Assembly: GCA_964539305.1 (NCBI GenBank)
Contig: CAZIIM010000013.1
Coordinates: forward strand, 1 to 56,194
DNA from: CAZNUM01 sp964539305
GTDB lineage: Bacteria > Fidelibacterota > Marinisomatia > Marinisomatales > TCS55
Reading direction: 5' to 3'
DNA: 56,194 bases
Shown here: positions 28,587-37,885 of the stretch, piece by piece
Position numbering within the stretch: position 1 is the first letter of the stretch
Layout of the letters: every line of letters starts with the position of its first letter
Position numbers and translations under genes: made by a program
Notes under the pieces: model-generated
The model's database searches: none
The model's input: only the letters and a program-made list of their open reading frames with translations
Told to the model about the DNA's origin: nothing

Positions 28587-30391
28587 TGGATTATGTCATT
28601 ATTGCCGTCTACCTGCTGCTGGTCGTGACCGTTGGTCTGGTGGTCCAAAGGAAAGCTGGGACGGGCATTGATTCGTATTTTCTTGGGAACCGGAATATGC
28701 CCTGGTGGGCATTGGCCTCCTCCGGAATGTCCTCCAATCTGGATATTAGCGGGACCATGATCATTGCCGCCCTGATCTATGCCCTGGGTGCGCAGGGGTT
28801 TTATATTGAGATTCGAGGTGGTGTGACCCTGATCATCGCGTTTCTAATGATTTACATGGGGAAGTGGAATCGCCGCTCTGAGGCCATGACCCTGGCCGAA
28901 TGGATGGAACTCCGCTTTGGGAAAGGGCGCCAGGGGCAGGCAGCTCGATTGATTGCAGCCATCTCCTCCATTATGATGACGATTGCCATGGTGACCTACT
29001 TTGCCCTGGGTGGTGGGAAATTCCTGGACACGTTTCTGGGGATTAAAAATTATTTCGGTCTTCCCTCCGAATTCTGGGCTGCTACCCTGCTGATCGCCGT
29101 CGCCATGATTTACACGGTCGCCTCTGGACTCTACGGGGTTGTGTGGACCGATGTCTTTCAGGGGATGTTGATTTTTGCAGCCATTATCTTTATGGCTGTG
29201 AAAGCTTTTGGAATAACTCTGCCGGAAGAATTCACCCTGTCCCTCCCCATGTTCAATGGTGATTTTCAACATTATTCCACCACCTTTAAGGAGTGGACCA
29301 ATGTCTGGCCCTCGGCAAAGCTGAACATCGATTCCGGATCCATGTATTCCATTTATAATCTATTCGGTGTGGCCGTGATGTTTTACCTGATGAAAGTTGT
29401 CCTGGAAGGTTCCGGGGGTACAGGGAATTATATGTTGCAGCGCTACTTCGCAGCCCGGAACGACCGGGAAGCAGGTCTCCTGAGCGTTTTCTGGGTCTTC
29501 CTGCTCTCTTTCCGCTGGGTCTTTATTGGAGCCATTGCGGTGATCGGTGTTTCCCTGGGCACTAAAATTTCAGATCCTGAATTGGTGTTGCCGGCCGTCG
29601 TGAGTACCCTTCCGGTGGGGGTAAAGGGCTTCCTGGTCGCCGGATTGATGGCGGCAGGAATGTCCACCTTCGATTCTACCGTAAATGCCGGTGCCGCCTA
29701 CTGGGTCCGGGATATTTATCAGCTGTACATAAATCCAAAAGCCAGCTCTAAAAAACTGATGTTTCAAAGTTATCTGGCTTCTATTCTCATTGTGATCCTG
29801 GGTCTTTCCATGATGTTGGTGTTTAAAAATATCAACGACATCTGGGGCTGGATCACCATGAGCATCAGCTCCGGCTTATTGATCCCCATGTTGTTGCGTT
29901 GGTACTGGTCCCGCATGAACGGGTGGGGTTTCACCGCCGGTACGTTTACGGGGATGGCAGCAGCGATCATTTTTAAGGCCATTAGTCCGGAGGGGGTCAC
30001 AGAATATACCATGTTCATGGTTTCTACTGGTGCCTCGTTGTTAGGAACGGTAATAGGCACGCTTCTCACGACTCCTACTGAAGAAGCAGTCCTGGAGCGC
30101 TTTTACCGCAAGACACGTCCCTTTGGCTCCTGGGGGAAATACCGGGCGCGGTTGAATTCAGAAGTGGCAGCAGCGGTTAACCGGGAGAATAAACGGGACA
30201 TTTTCTCGACCATCATAGCCGTCCCATGGCAAATAGTCTTTTTCCTGTTTATGATGAGCCTCATGTTTAAAACCTGGCACAATGTTTTAATGCTTGGTGT
30301 GTTGCTCCTCATCTTTTCAGTGGTGCTGTATTTTTCCTGGTATCGTTACCTGCCTGTATCTGCTCTTTCAGAAAAATCTTCGCCGGAGTAA
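28577..30391 (+). CDS. Sodium:solute symporter (SSS family), probably sugar uptake
   Basis: 604 residues, highly hydrophobic with about 13-14 predicted membrane helices. The N-terminus (LVDYVIIAVYLLLVVTVGLVVQRKAGTGIDSYFLGNRNMPWWALASSGMSS) is typical of the SSS/SGLT family, as are the segments AWYTVASGLYGVVWTDVFQG-like (here IYTVASGLYGVVWTDVFQGM) and LMAAGMSTFDSTVNAGAAYW. It should couple inward sodium flow to uptake of a small solute across the inner membrane. Its position between a phosphorylase and an amylase points to glucose, maltose or a short maltodextrin, although most SSS sugar transporters prefer monosaccharides. The exact substrate is not readable from sequence. Confidence 0.85.
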   Translation: MQLVDYVIIAVYLLLVVTVGLVVQRKAGTGIDSYFLGNRNMPWWALASSGMSSNLDISGTMIIAALIYALGAQGFYIEIRGGVTLIIAFLMIYMGKWNRRSEAMTLAEWMELRFGKGRQGQAARLIAAISSIMMTIAMVTYFALGGGKFLDTFLGIKNYFGLPSEFWAATLLIAVAMIYTVASGLYGVVWTDVFQGMLIFAAIIFMAVKAFGITLPEEFTLSLPMFNGDFQHYSTTFKEWTNVWPSAKLNIDSGSMYSIYNLFGVAVMFYLMKVVLEGSGGTGNYMLQRYFAARNDREAGLLSVFWVFLLSFRWVFIGAIAVIGVSLGTKISDPELVLPAVVSTLPVGVKGFLVAGLMAAGMSTFDSTVNAGAAYWVRDIYQLYINPKASSKKLMFQSYLASILIVILGLSMMLVFKNINDIWGWITMSISSGLLIPMLLRWYWSRMNGWGFTAGTFTGMAAAIIFKAISPEGVTEYTMFMVSTGASLLGTVIGTLLTTPTEEAVLERFYRKTRPFGSWGKYRARLNSEVAAAVNRENKRDIFSTIIAVPWQIVFFLFMMSLMFKTWHNVLMLGVLLLIFSVVLYFSWYRYLPVSALSEKSSPE

Positions 30392-30403
30392 ATTGGCGCC
30401 CTT

Positions 30404-32995
30404 ATGCGTCTTTTATTCACCACCCTCCTGGTGCTGCAACTAAGTCCCCTGTTTGGCGGGGGGTATGTGGTGGAATGGACTCCCCTCTTCCCTACGGAAG
30501 ACCAGCCGATTACGATTACGTTTTTTGCCCAACGGGGGACAGGTGGTCTTGCCGGTTATACGGGGGATGTGTACGCACATACGGGAGTGATTACTAATCT
30601 GAGTAATCAGCCTACGGATTGGCAGCATGTGAAAACAGACTGGGGCCAGAATACAGACGATACCAAATTAACGCGGGTGGGGCAGGATACTTTTCAGCTG
30701 CATATTGATAACATCCGGGTTTACTATGGAGTTCCGGCTGGCGAAAAGATCCTGAAACTGGCTTTTGTATTCCGAAGTGCAGATGGTACAAAAGAAGGGA
30801 AAGCAGCCGGCGGGGCAGACATTTTTATTGATATTTATGAATCGGGTGCCAATGTGTATGTCGTGGAGCCGGCGGTTTCGCTCCTGAATCCATTTATTAC
30901 CACCAAAGATACGACCGTTCTGGTGAAAGCCGTGGGTAATTCCATTGGCTCATCGGTAGTAAAGATGGAAATTCTGGTCAATGGTACGGTGGTGAAGGAA
31001 ACACTGAGTGAAACGATTGAACTGGCGTTTGTTCTCACCGCCCCCGGTCGGACAGACGTGGACGTGGTGGTGGTGGATGGCAATGCCCGGACAGATACAG
31101 CATCATTTTATTTTGTGTATAATGCCCCGATCCATGATGAACCGTTGCCGTCCGGGATTGCCGACGGAATAAACTACAGTAGTGACCCCACCGAAGTGAC
31201 GCTTTCCCTGTTTGCGCCCTATAAACAATATGTGTATGTCCTGGGAGATTTTAATAANNNNNNNNNNNNNNNNNNNNNNNNNNNNNNNNNNNNNNNNNNN
31301 NNNNNNNNNNNNNNNNNNNNNNNNNNNNNNNNNNNNNNNNNNNNNNNNNNNNNNNNNCTAAGCGATACGTTGGATTATTTGGAACGGTTAGGGGTGAATG
31401 CCATTGAACTTATGCCCGTGAATGAGTTTGAGGGGAATTCAAGCTGGGGGTATAATCCCGACTTTTATTTTGCCCTGGATAAATATTACGGTCCAAAAGA
31501 TGATTTAAAGGCCTTTATCGATGAAGCCCACCAACGAGGTATTGCCGTGATTATGGATATTGTGCTGAATCATGCCTATGGCCAATGTCCCTTTGTTCGG
31601 CTTTACAATGATGGATTATTCGGCAAACCGACTGCCGAAAACCCGTGGTTCAACCGGGATCACAATTTTGCCAATCCAGATGCCCGTTATGGTTACGATT
31701 TCAATCACGAAAGTCCCGCCACCCAAGCACTGGTGGATCGGATTACGTCCTACTGGTTGTCTGAATATAAGTTTGACGGTTTTCGGTTTGATTTTACCAA
31801 AGGGTTTACCAACAATTTTAAATCCATGGATGACCCGTGGGGATCTGCCTACGATGAGGACCGGATCCGAATCCTGGAGCGGATTGCAGATGCCATCTGG
31901 ACCAATTTCCCCAACGCCTACGTCATTCTGGAACATTTTGCTGAAAGCCGGGAGGAAAAGGAACTGGCTGACCATGGCATGTTATTGTGGGCCAACGCGA
32001 ATTATAATTTTAATGAAGCCACCATGGGCTATACCGATCAATCCAATCTGGCCTGGACCTACTATAAAAACAACGGCTGGAATCAGCCTGGTATGGTCAC
32101 CTATATGGAAAGCCATGATGAAGAACGGCTCATGTTTAAAAATCTGAAATATGGTGGCAGCAGCGTTGCTTATGATGTAAAAAAATTGAATGTGGCTTTA
32201 GAGCGAATGAAACTGGCCGGAGCCTTTTTCTTTCTGATCCCGGGCCCCAAAATGATCTGGCAGTTTGGGGAGTTGGGGTATGATTACTCGATCGATACCA
32301 ATGGGCGTGTGGGTGAAAAACCGATTCGCTGGGACTATTTCGACGATCCGGCCCGGAAAGATTTGTACAATACCTGGTCGGCACTGATACATTTAAGGAA
32401 GACGTACCCTGTCTTCAATGCCACCGATTCTGAACTGGAAACCCGACTTGTTCCCGGTGTGAAATCGATTAAATATTCCCATCCCTCCATGGACGCCTAT
32501 CTGGTGGGAAACTTTACTTTAAGCCCCAAAGAGGTGGAATTGGATCTGCCCTATGGGGGGACCTGGTATCACGTATTCCGGAGTGACAGTGTCACCTTTG
32601 ACACCACCAATCCAACCGTAACCCTGCGGCCGGGGACATTCCTGCTTTTAACCAGCGAGCCGGTAGCTTACCCTGCGGAACAAACCACTCTGTTAGGGCT
32701 CTCCTCTGAAACCATTAACCCGGAAGCGTTTGTTCTATTGCCTAATTATCCCAATCCTTTCAATCCTCTTACCACAATCCAGTATGTAGTGCCGGCTTCC
32801 GCCATTCTTCAGCCATTAAATATTTCAATATATGATATTACCGGTCGACTGATTGAAACGATTCAAAACGGTGTGAGCCAGCCCGGTCTTCATACGGTAA
32901 CCTGGGAAGGGCGTGATCTTCCCAGTGGTGTGTATTTCCTCCGTCTTAAAGCGGGGCCCGTAGTCAAGTCGAGGAAGATGCTGTTACTGAAGTAA
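30404..32995 (+). CDS. Secreted GH13 alpha-amylase family enzyme with T9SS sorting domain, internal gap
   Basis: The signal peptide (MRLLFTTLLVLQLSPLFGGG) is followed by an N-terminal domain like those in surface starch-binding proteins, a CBM48-type start (VYVLGDFN) cut by the 100-N gap, and a GH13 catalytic domain: DIVLNHAYG (region I), GFRFDFTKGF with the nucleophile Asp (II), ILEHF with the acid/base Glu (III), YMESHDEER (IV). The C-terminal 85 residues are a T9SS domain (NYPNPFNPLTTIQY...KMLLLK). The gap lies between GDFN and LSDTLDYLERLGVN, where relatives have well over 33 residues, so the true gap is longer than 100 bp. Last gene of the GH57-phosphorylase-symporter operon (12-bp spacing): it would release oligosaccharides at the cell surface. 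Confidence 0.87.
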   Translation: MRLLFTTLLVLQLSPLFGGGYVVEWTPLFPTEDQPITITFFAQRGTGGLAGYTGDVYAHTGVITNLSNQPTDWQHVKTDWGQNTDDTKLTRVGQDTFQLHIDNIRVYYGVPAGEKILKLAFVFRSADGTKEGKAAGGADIFIDIYESGANVYVVEPAVSLLNPFITTKDTTVLVKAVGNSIGSSVVKMEILVNGTVVKETLSETIELAFVLTAPGRTDVDVVVVDGNARTDTASFYFVYNAPIHDEPLPSGIADGINYSSDPTEVTLSLFAPYKQYVYVLGDFNXXXXXXXXXXXXXXXXXXXXXXXXXXXXXXXXXXLSDTLDYLERLGVNAIELMPVNEFEGNSSWGYNPDFYFALDKYYGPKDDLKAFIDEAHQRGIAVIMDIVLNHAYGQCPFVRLYNDGLFGKPTAENPWFNRDHNFANPDARYGYDFNHESPATQALVDRITSYWLSEYKFDGFRFDFTKGFTNNFKSMDDPWGSAYDEDRIRILERIADAIWTNFPNAYVILEHFAESREEKELADHGMLLWANANYNFNEATMGYTDQSNLAWTYYKNNGWNQPGMVTYMESHDEERLMFKNLKYGGSSVAYDVKKLNVALERMKLAGAFFFLIPGPKMIWQFGELGYDYSIDTNGRVGEKPIRWDYFDDPARKDLYNTWSALIHLRKTYPVFNATDSELETRLVPGVKSIKYSHPSMDAYLVGNFTLSPKEVELDLPYGGTWYHVFRSDSVTFDTTNPTVTLRPGTFLLLTSEPVAYPAEQTTLLGLSSETINPEAFVLLPNYPNPFNPLTTIQYVVPASAILQPLNISIYDITGRLIETIQNGVSQPGLHTVTWEGRDLPSGVYFLRLKAGPVVKSRKMLLLK
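31258..31357. other. Assembly gap (100 N) inside the T9SS amylase gene
   Basis: No duplicated flank. It removes the rest of the CBM48-like module and the start of the GH13 barrel. Confidence 0.97.
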
Positions 32996-33074
32996 TGCCC
33001 TTCTGAGCGGGGAGTCTAACCGGTGTTTTATTGATCGTTTTTTTTGTAAGTTGCCCTCTGGGAGTGGCCTTGAA

Positions 33075-33434
33075 ATGCATGAAATGAGTTTAGCAATGAA
33101 TATTGTTGAAATTGCTTCAGAAGCCGCCCGGAAAGAGCAGGCAACTGCCATCGCCCAGATCGAGTTGGAAGTAGGGCAATTAGCGGGGGTTATGATGGAT
33201 TCCCTTACTTTCTGTTTTGAAGCAGCTTCTAGGAATACGCCGGCAGAAGGTTCGCGGTTAAAAGTAGTTTCTATTCCGGGAACAGGAGCCTGTTCTGTCT
33301 GTGAACAGCATTTTCCCCTCGATTCATTGTTTACTCCCTGTCCCCACTGCGGCTCAAACGGAGTCACACTCCTGGCGGGAGACGAATTAAAGATTAAATC
33401 CATAACGATTACCGAAGGAGTCCACCATGTGTGA
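33075..33434 (+). CDS. hypA: Hydrogenase nickel incorporation protein HypA
   Basis: Start set at ATG 33075 because HypA must begin Met-His-Glu: the N-terminal amine and His2 bind nickel. An upstream in-frame ATG (33051) would bury that motif. 119 residues with the zinc-binding CSVC...CPHC pair. It works with HypB to insert nickel into the hydrogenase large subunit. It opens the hyp operon and overlaps hypB by 8 bp. No clear promoter is seen in the 79 bp after the previous gene. Confidence 0.95.
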   Translation: MHEMSLAMNIVEIASEAARKEQATAIAQIELEVGQLAGVMMDSLTFCFEAASRNTPAEGSRLKVVSIPGTGACSVCEQHFPLDSLFTPCPHCGSNGVTLLAGDELKIKSITITEGVHHV

Positions 33435-34224
33435 AACCTGTGGTTGCGGCGAATCGTCTGAATCGGTCACCATTCGAAAACCCGGGATGGAAGATCCGGA
33501 ACACCATCATCCTCACGAGCATCACCATGATCATCCCCATTCTCATCCTCCTCCTCATCATGATGAACCATCCCGAACGATTAAGGTGGAACAGGATGTC
33601 CTGTCGAAGAATAATCTGATAGCAGAACGTAACCGGGGGTGGCTGGAAGCGAAAAATATATTAGCTCTTAATCTGATCAGCTCTCCCGGTGCAGGGAAAA
33701 CCACACTCCTGGAAAAAACGATTAGCCGTTTAAAAGACCGGATTTCAATTGCGGTGATTGAGGGTGATCAGCAAACAACCCGGGATGCCCAGCGGATTGA
33801 AACCGCTGGTGCCCGATCCATGCAGGTCAACACGGGAATGGGGTGTCATTTAGATGCAGATATGATCCACCGGGCGATCCACCAACTCGAACCGGACCCG
33901 GATTCATTATTGTTTATTGAGAATGTGGGTAATCTCGTCTGTCCCGCCCTGTTTGATTTAGGCGAACGAGAGAAAATTCTAGTGACCAGTGTTACGGAAG
34001 GGGAGGATAAACCCCTGAAATATGCCCCCATGTTTGCTGTATCAGACCTGTGTATTATTAATAAAACCGATTTATTGGCCTATGTTGATTTTGATATTGC
34101 TGTCTTCCGCCAGTATGCCACCCGTGTAAATCCAAAACTGCAATTCTTCGAACTTTCGGCCACAACGGGTGAAGGATTGGAAAAGTGGACAGAATGGGTG
34201 CTTGAACAGACTGCTCACCCTTGA
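33427..34224 (+). CDS. hypB: Hydrogenase nickel incorporation GTPase HypB
   Basis: 265 residues. The N-terminal high-affinity nickel motif MCETCGC (CxxCGC) is followed by a histidine-rich stretch (about residues 25-46) that can store nickel. The GTPase core carries Walker A SSPGAGKTTL, IEGDQQTTRDAQR, the metal-binding GMGCHLDA, IENVGNLVCP and NKTDLL. It delivers nickel to the hydrogenase apoprotein in a GTP-dependent step with HypA. AAGGAG lies before the ATG within the end of hypA. Confidence 0.96.
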   Translation: MCETCGCGESSESVTIRKPGMEDPEHHHPHEHHHDHPHSHPPPHHDEPSRTIKVEQDVLSKNNLIAERNRGWLEAKNILALNLISSPGAGKTTLLEKTISRLKDRISIAVIEGDQQTTRDAQRIETAGARSMQVNTGMGCHLDADMIHRAIHQLEPDPDSLLFIENVGNLVCPALFDLGEREKILVTSVTEGEDKPLKYAPMFAVSDLCIINKTDLLAYVDFDIAVFRQYATRVNPKLQFFELSATTGEGLEKWTEWVLEQTAHP

Positions 34225-34238
34225 ATTCTGCCGGCTGA

Positions 34239-36497
34239 ATGGAACGCTGGCAAATCAATATCAATGGTATCGTTCAGGGGGTTGGATTTCGACCATTCAT
34301 CTATAATCTAGCCCGGCAATATCACCTCGTCGGGTTTGTTGCCAATTCATCCTCCGGCGTTGATATTGAAGTGGAAGGTCCCGCCGATCAATTACTGGGA
34401 TTTAAAAATTCCATTCAAAAGAAGTGTCCTCCCTTGTCCATGATCCAGGAGTTGAAGGTCACTTCAGTGCCCCTGGCAGGTGAATCTGAATTCAGAATTA
34501 TTGCCTCCCGAAGAGCGGTGGTGGCCGAAACCATGGTTTCCCCCGATGTGGCGGTTTGTGCCGATTGCCTGAAAGAATTATTTGATCCGGAAGATCGGCG
34601 TTACCGCTATCCGTTTATTAATTGTACCAACTGTGGTCCGCGCTACACGATTATTAAAAATATTCCCTACGATCGGCCGTCCACCTCCATGGAACCGTTT
34701 AAAATGTGCCCACGCTGCCAGGCAGAATACGATGATCCTGAAGACCGCCGGTTTCACGCCCAGCCCAACGCCTGCCCGGAATGCGGACCATCGCTGTCAC
34801 TTTGGGATGCCAACGAAACCTTAATGAGGGGGAGCGATGAAATTAAAATGGTGGCAGCGCTCTTGAACCAGGGATTCATCATCGCCTTAAAAGGGTTGGG
34901 AGGCTTCCACCTGGCGGTTGATGCCAGAAATGAAGCAGCCGTTCAAATGTTACGGACCCGCAAACAGCGGGAAGAAAAACCCCTGGCGATTATGGTAAAA
35001 GACACAGCCATGGCGAACGGATTGTGCCGAATCAGTGAACGGGAACTGGAATTGCTCACATCCTACCAAAGCCCAATTGTACTGTTAAAGAAAAACCAGA
35101 CCAACCTTGTGGCGGATACGGTGGCTCCCGGCAATGATCGACTGGGTGTCATGCTGCCTTACACTCCTCTCCATCATTTGCTGCTTCAAGAAGCCGGTTT
35201 TCCGTTAGTCATGACCAGTGCCAATCTCAGTGAAGAACCGATTGTTATTGATAATCAGGAGGCTTTTAGCCGGTTGCAGGGAATCGCGGATTATTTCCTT
35301 CTGCACAATCGGGAGATTTATCTCCGGACCGATGATTCAGTGGTCATTGTTTTAAAAGACCATCCGCGACCAATCCGCCGGAGCCGGGGGTATGTGCCCA
35401 GACCCATTTTTATCCTTTCCCAGGGGCCGCCCATCCTGGCGGTGGGAGGCGAACTGAAAAATACCGTTTGCCTGTTGAAGCATGACCAGGCGATTATCAG
35501 TCAGCATATCGGCGATCTGGCGAATCTCCGCGCCTATGATTTTTTTATCCAAACCATCGATCACTTAGAGAAACTATTCCAGGTCGATCCGGAACTAATC
35601 GTTCATGATTTACACCCTAATTACCTTTCCACCAAATGGGCCAGGGAACAAACAGAAAATAAGCTGATTGGCGTCCAGCACCACCATGCCCATCTGGCTT
35701 CCGTCATGGCGGAGAACCACCTGAATGAGCCTGTGATTGGGATCATCATGGATGGTACGGGCTATGGAACAGATGGTACTATCTGGGGAGGAGAATTCCT
35801 GATCGGAGACTACGGTCACTATGAGCGGTTCGCCCACTTCGAAACAATGCCTCTTCCGGGGGGAGATGCTGCTATTAAGGAACCGTGGCGAATCGCGGTC
35901 GGTTACCTTTACGAAACATTTCGCCAGATTCCGGGACTGGACTGTTTTTCGGGCCGGCCGGTAGAACCAATACTTGAAATGCTGGAGAAGAACCTGAATT
36001 GCCCCCGGACCAGCAGCTGCGGGCGTCTTTTCGATGCAGTAGGTGTGCTGGGTGGCTGTTCACCCGTGATTCGCTACGAGGCACAGGCGGCCATTGAGTG
36101 GATGCAGCTGGTGCGGAATCTGAATGTTCGTCCACTGGATTATCAGCTGGAATACGACGGTGAAAAATGGATTCTTTTGATCCGTCCGATCCTTCGATCG
36201 GTAATGAGGGCTTTGGAAAATGGGGAACCGGCCCACCGGATCAGCAGCCGTTTTCATCTTACATTAATTCAAATGTTTTTGGAAGTTGTTCGTTTGGCAA
36301 ATAAAGAAACGGGGATAAATTCCATTGTGGTAAGCGGAGGTGTATTTCAGAACCAGGTTTTGTTCGAAGGTTTGATTACCCGATTGATTGCTGCCGGGTA
36401 TCAGGTACACGCTCACCGACAGGTACCCACCAACGATGGAGGCATTTCGCTCGGTCAGGCTGTGATCGGTCGCCAGTATTTATTCAATCAGGGATAA
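34239..36497 (+). CDS. hypF: Carbamoyltransferase HypF
   Basis: 752 residues with the full HypF order: acylphosphatase domain (MERWQININGIVQGVGFRPFIYNLA), two C4 zinc fingers (CADCLKELF...CTNCGPRYT; CPRCQAEYDD...CPECGP), YrdC-like domain (about 200-380) and Kae1-like domain (VQHHHAHLASVMAENHL; GTGYGTDGTIWGGEFL). It uses carbamoyl phosphate and ATP to carbamoylate the C-terminal cysteine of HypE, the first step in making the cyanide ligands of the NiFe(CN)2CO centre. It is 14 bp downstream of hypB and 9 bp upstream of hypC. Confidence 0.97.
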   Translation: MERWQININGIVQGVGFRPFIYNLARQYHLVGFVANSSSGVDIEVEGPADQLLGFKNSIQKKCPPLSMIQELKVTSVPLAGESEFRIIASRRAVVAETMVSPDVAVCADCLKELFDPEDRRYRYPFINCTNCGPRYTIIKNIPYDRPSTSMEPFKMCPRCQAEYDDPEDRRFHAQPNACPECGPSLSLWDANETLMRGSDEIKMVAALLNQGFIIALKGLGGFHLAVDARNEAAVQMLRTRKQREEKPLAIMVKDTAMANGLCRISERELELLTSYQSPIVLLKKNQTNLVADTVAPGNDRLGVMLPYTPLHHLLLQEAGFPLVMTSANLSEEPIVIDNQEAFSRLQGIADYFLLHNREIYLRTDDSVVIVLKDHPRPIRRSRGYVPRPIFILSQGPPILAVGGELKNTVCLLKHDQAIISQHIGDLANLRAYDFFIQTIDHLEKLFQVDPELIVHDLHPNYLSTKWAREQTENKLIGVQHHHAHLASVMAENHLNEPVIGIIMDGTGYGTDGTIWGGEFLIGDYGHYERFAHFETMPLPGGDAAIKEPWRIAVGYLYETFRQIPGLDCFSGRPVEPILEMLEKNLNCPRTSSCGRLFDAVGVLGGCSPVIRYEAQAAIEWMQLVRNLNVRPLDYQLEYDGEKWILLIRPILRSVMRALENGEPAHRISSRFHLTLIQMFLEVVRLANKETGINSIVVSGGVFQNQVLFEGLITRLIAAGYQVHAHRQVPTNDGGISLGQAVIGRQYLFNQG

Positions 36498-36506
36498 GGA
36501 GGGAAT

Positions 36507-36794
36507 ATGTGTTTGGGAATTCCCGGGAAAGTGGTTTCTATTTATGAGGAGCATGGCCTCCAGATGGGGGACATTGATTACGGGGGTACGGTGAGCAAGG
36601 CATGCCTGGAATATGTCCCCGATATAAAGGTTGGTCAGTATACCATTGTACACGCTGGTTTTGGGATTTCCATCATTGACGAAGAAGAAGCGCTTGCTTC
36701 CTACCAGGCCTGGGAAGAGATGGATAGCGCCGCGGCCGCCGAAGGGGTAGATCTCTTTGGAAATCCTGTCAAAAATCGTCAGGTGGATCCTTGA
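36507..36794 (+). CDS. hypC: Hydrogenase maturation chaperone HypC
   Basis: 95 residues, starting MCLGIPGKVV with the essential Cys2 that holds the Fe(CN)2CO unit with HypD. AAGGAGG precedes the ATG. It also chaperones the immature large subunit. The stop overlaps the TTG start of hypD. Confidence 0.96.
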   Translation: MCLGIPGKVVSIYEEHGLQMGDIDYGGTVSKACLEYVPDIKVGQYTIVHAGFGISIIDEEEALASYQAWEEMDSAAAAEGVDLFGNPVKNRQVDP

Positions 36795-37885
36795 AATACC
36801 TTGATGAATTCCGGGATCCGCAGGTGGCCAAGAACTGGCTTACGGCCATTCATCAAATTGTAACCCGTATCTGGGTTATTATGGAAATTTGCGGGGGACA
36901 AACCCATTCCATTATTCGGAATGGCATCGATCAGCTTTTACCCAAGGAAATCGAACTGGTCCATGGTCCCGGCTGTCCCGTGTGTGTGACGCCGCTGGAG
37001 ATGATTGATAAGGCCATTGCCATTGCCAGTTTACCGGAAGTTATTTTTACCAGTTTCGGGGATATGCTGCGGGTTCCCGGGAGTGAAAAGGATTTATTCA
37101 CCGTAAAATCGGAGGGAGGGGATGTAAGGACGGTTTATTCTCCCCTGGAGGCGGTGAAGGTTGCCCGGGAGAATCCCGAGAAAGAAGTGGTATTCCTCGC
37201 CGTTGGTTTTGAAACCACGGCTCCCGGAAATGCCATGGCGATTCACCAGGCCGCCCAGGAAGGTCTGAAAAATTTCAGTGAACTGGTCAGTCACGTCTGT
37301 GTACCTCCAGCCATGCGGGCGCTTCTGGATTCCCCGGACAACCGGGTACAGGGGTATCTGGCGGCGGGGCATGTTTGTACGGTTATGGGATGGCAGGAGT
37401 ACGAACCAATTGCAAAAGAATACAAGGTTCCCATTGTACCAACAGGCTTTGAACCGGTGGATATTCTGGAGGGCATCTATCTGGTGGTAAAACAGCTGGA
37501 GGAAGGCCGCCATGAAGTTGAGAACCAATATCGGCGCTCGGTTCGCCGCAATGGCAATCAACCGGCCCAGGAACTGATTGCTGAAATTTTTGAAATTACG
37601 GATCGGAAATGGCGGGGTATCGGTGAAATCCCTGCCAGCGGGCTGCGGATTCGGAATCGGTACTCCCAATACGATGCAGAGTTGAAATTTAAAATGACGG
37701 GGATTCGCACTTTGGAATCGGACCTATGTATTTCCGGCACGATTCTGAAAGGTTTGAAAAAACCGGTGGAGTGTGCTGCGTTTGCAAAAGAATGCACCCC
37801 TGCTCATCCTCTGGGGGCGACCATGGTTTCGGCTGAAGGAGCCTGCGCGGCCTATTATCATTACCATCGGTTTCAGGATTCATGA
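36791..37885 (+). CDS. hypD: Hydrogenase Fe(CN)2CO assembly protein HypD
   Basis: 364 residues from a TTG start that overlaps the hypC stop by 4 bp. Conserved family motifs are present: MEICGGQTHS, HGPGCPVCVTP, GFETTAPG, PTGFEPVDIL, and a C-terminal cysteine-containing [4Fe-4S] region (CISGTILKGLKKPVECAAFAKECTP...AEGACAAYY, described in two parts because of length). It is the scaffold on which iron receives its cyanide and CO ligands, working with HypC and HypE. Confidence 0.96.
   Translation: MKYLDEFRDPQVAKNWLTAIHQIVTRIWVIMEICGGQTHSIIRNGIDQLLPKEIELVHGPGCPVCVTPLEMIDKAIAIASLPEVIFTSFGDMLRVPGSEKDLFTVKSEGGDVRTVYSPLEAVKVARENPEKEVVFLAVGFETTAPGNAMAIHQAAQEGLKNFSELVSHVCVPPAMRALLDSPDNRVQGYLAAGHVCTVMGWQEYEPIAKEYKVPIVPTGFEPVDILEGIYLVVKQLEEGRHEVENQYRRSVRRNGNQPAQELIAEIFEITDRKWRGIGEIPASGLRIRNRYSQYDAELKFKMTGIRTLESDLCISGTILKGLKKPVECAAFAKECTPAHPLGATMVSAEGACAAYYHYHRFQDS

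Noticed and set aside
33480..33570. CAT/CAC-rich tract in hypB as a tandem repeat
   Set aside because: It encodes the functional His-rich nickel-binding region of HypB.
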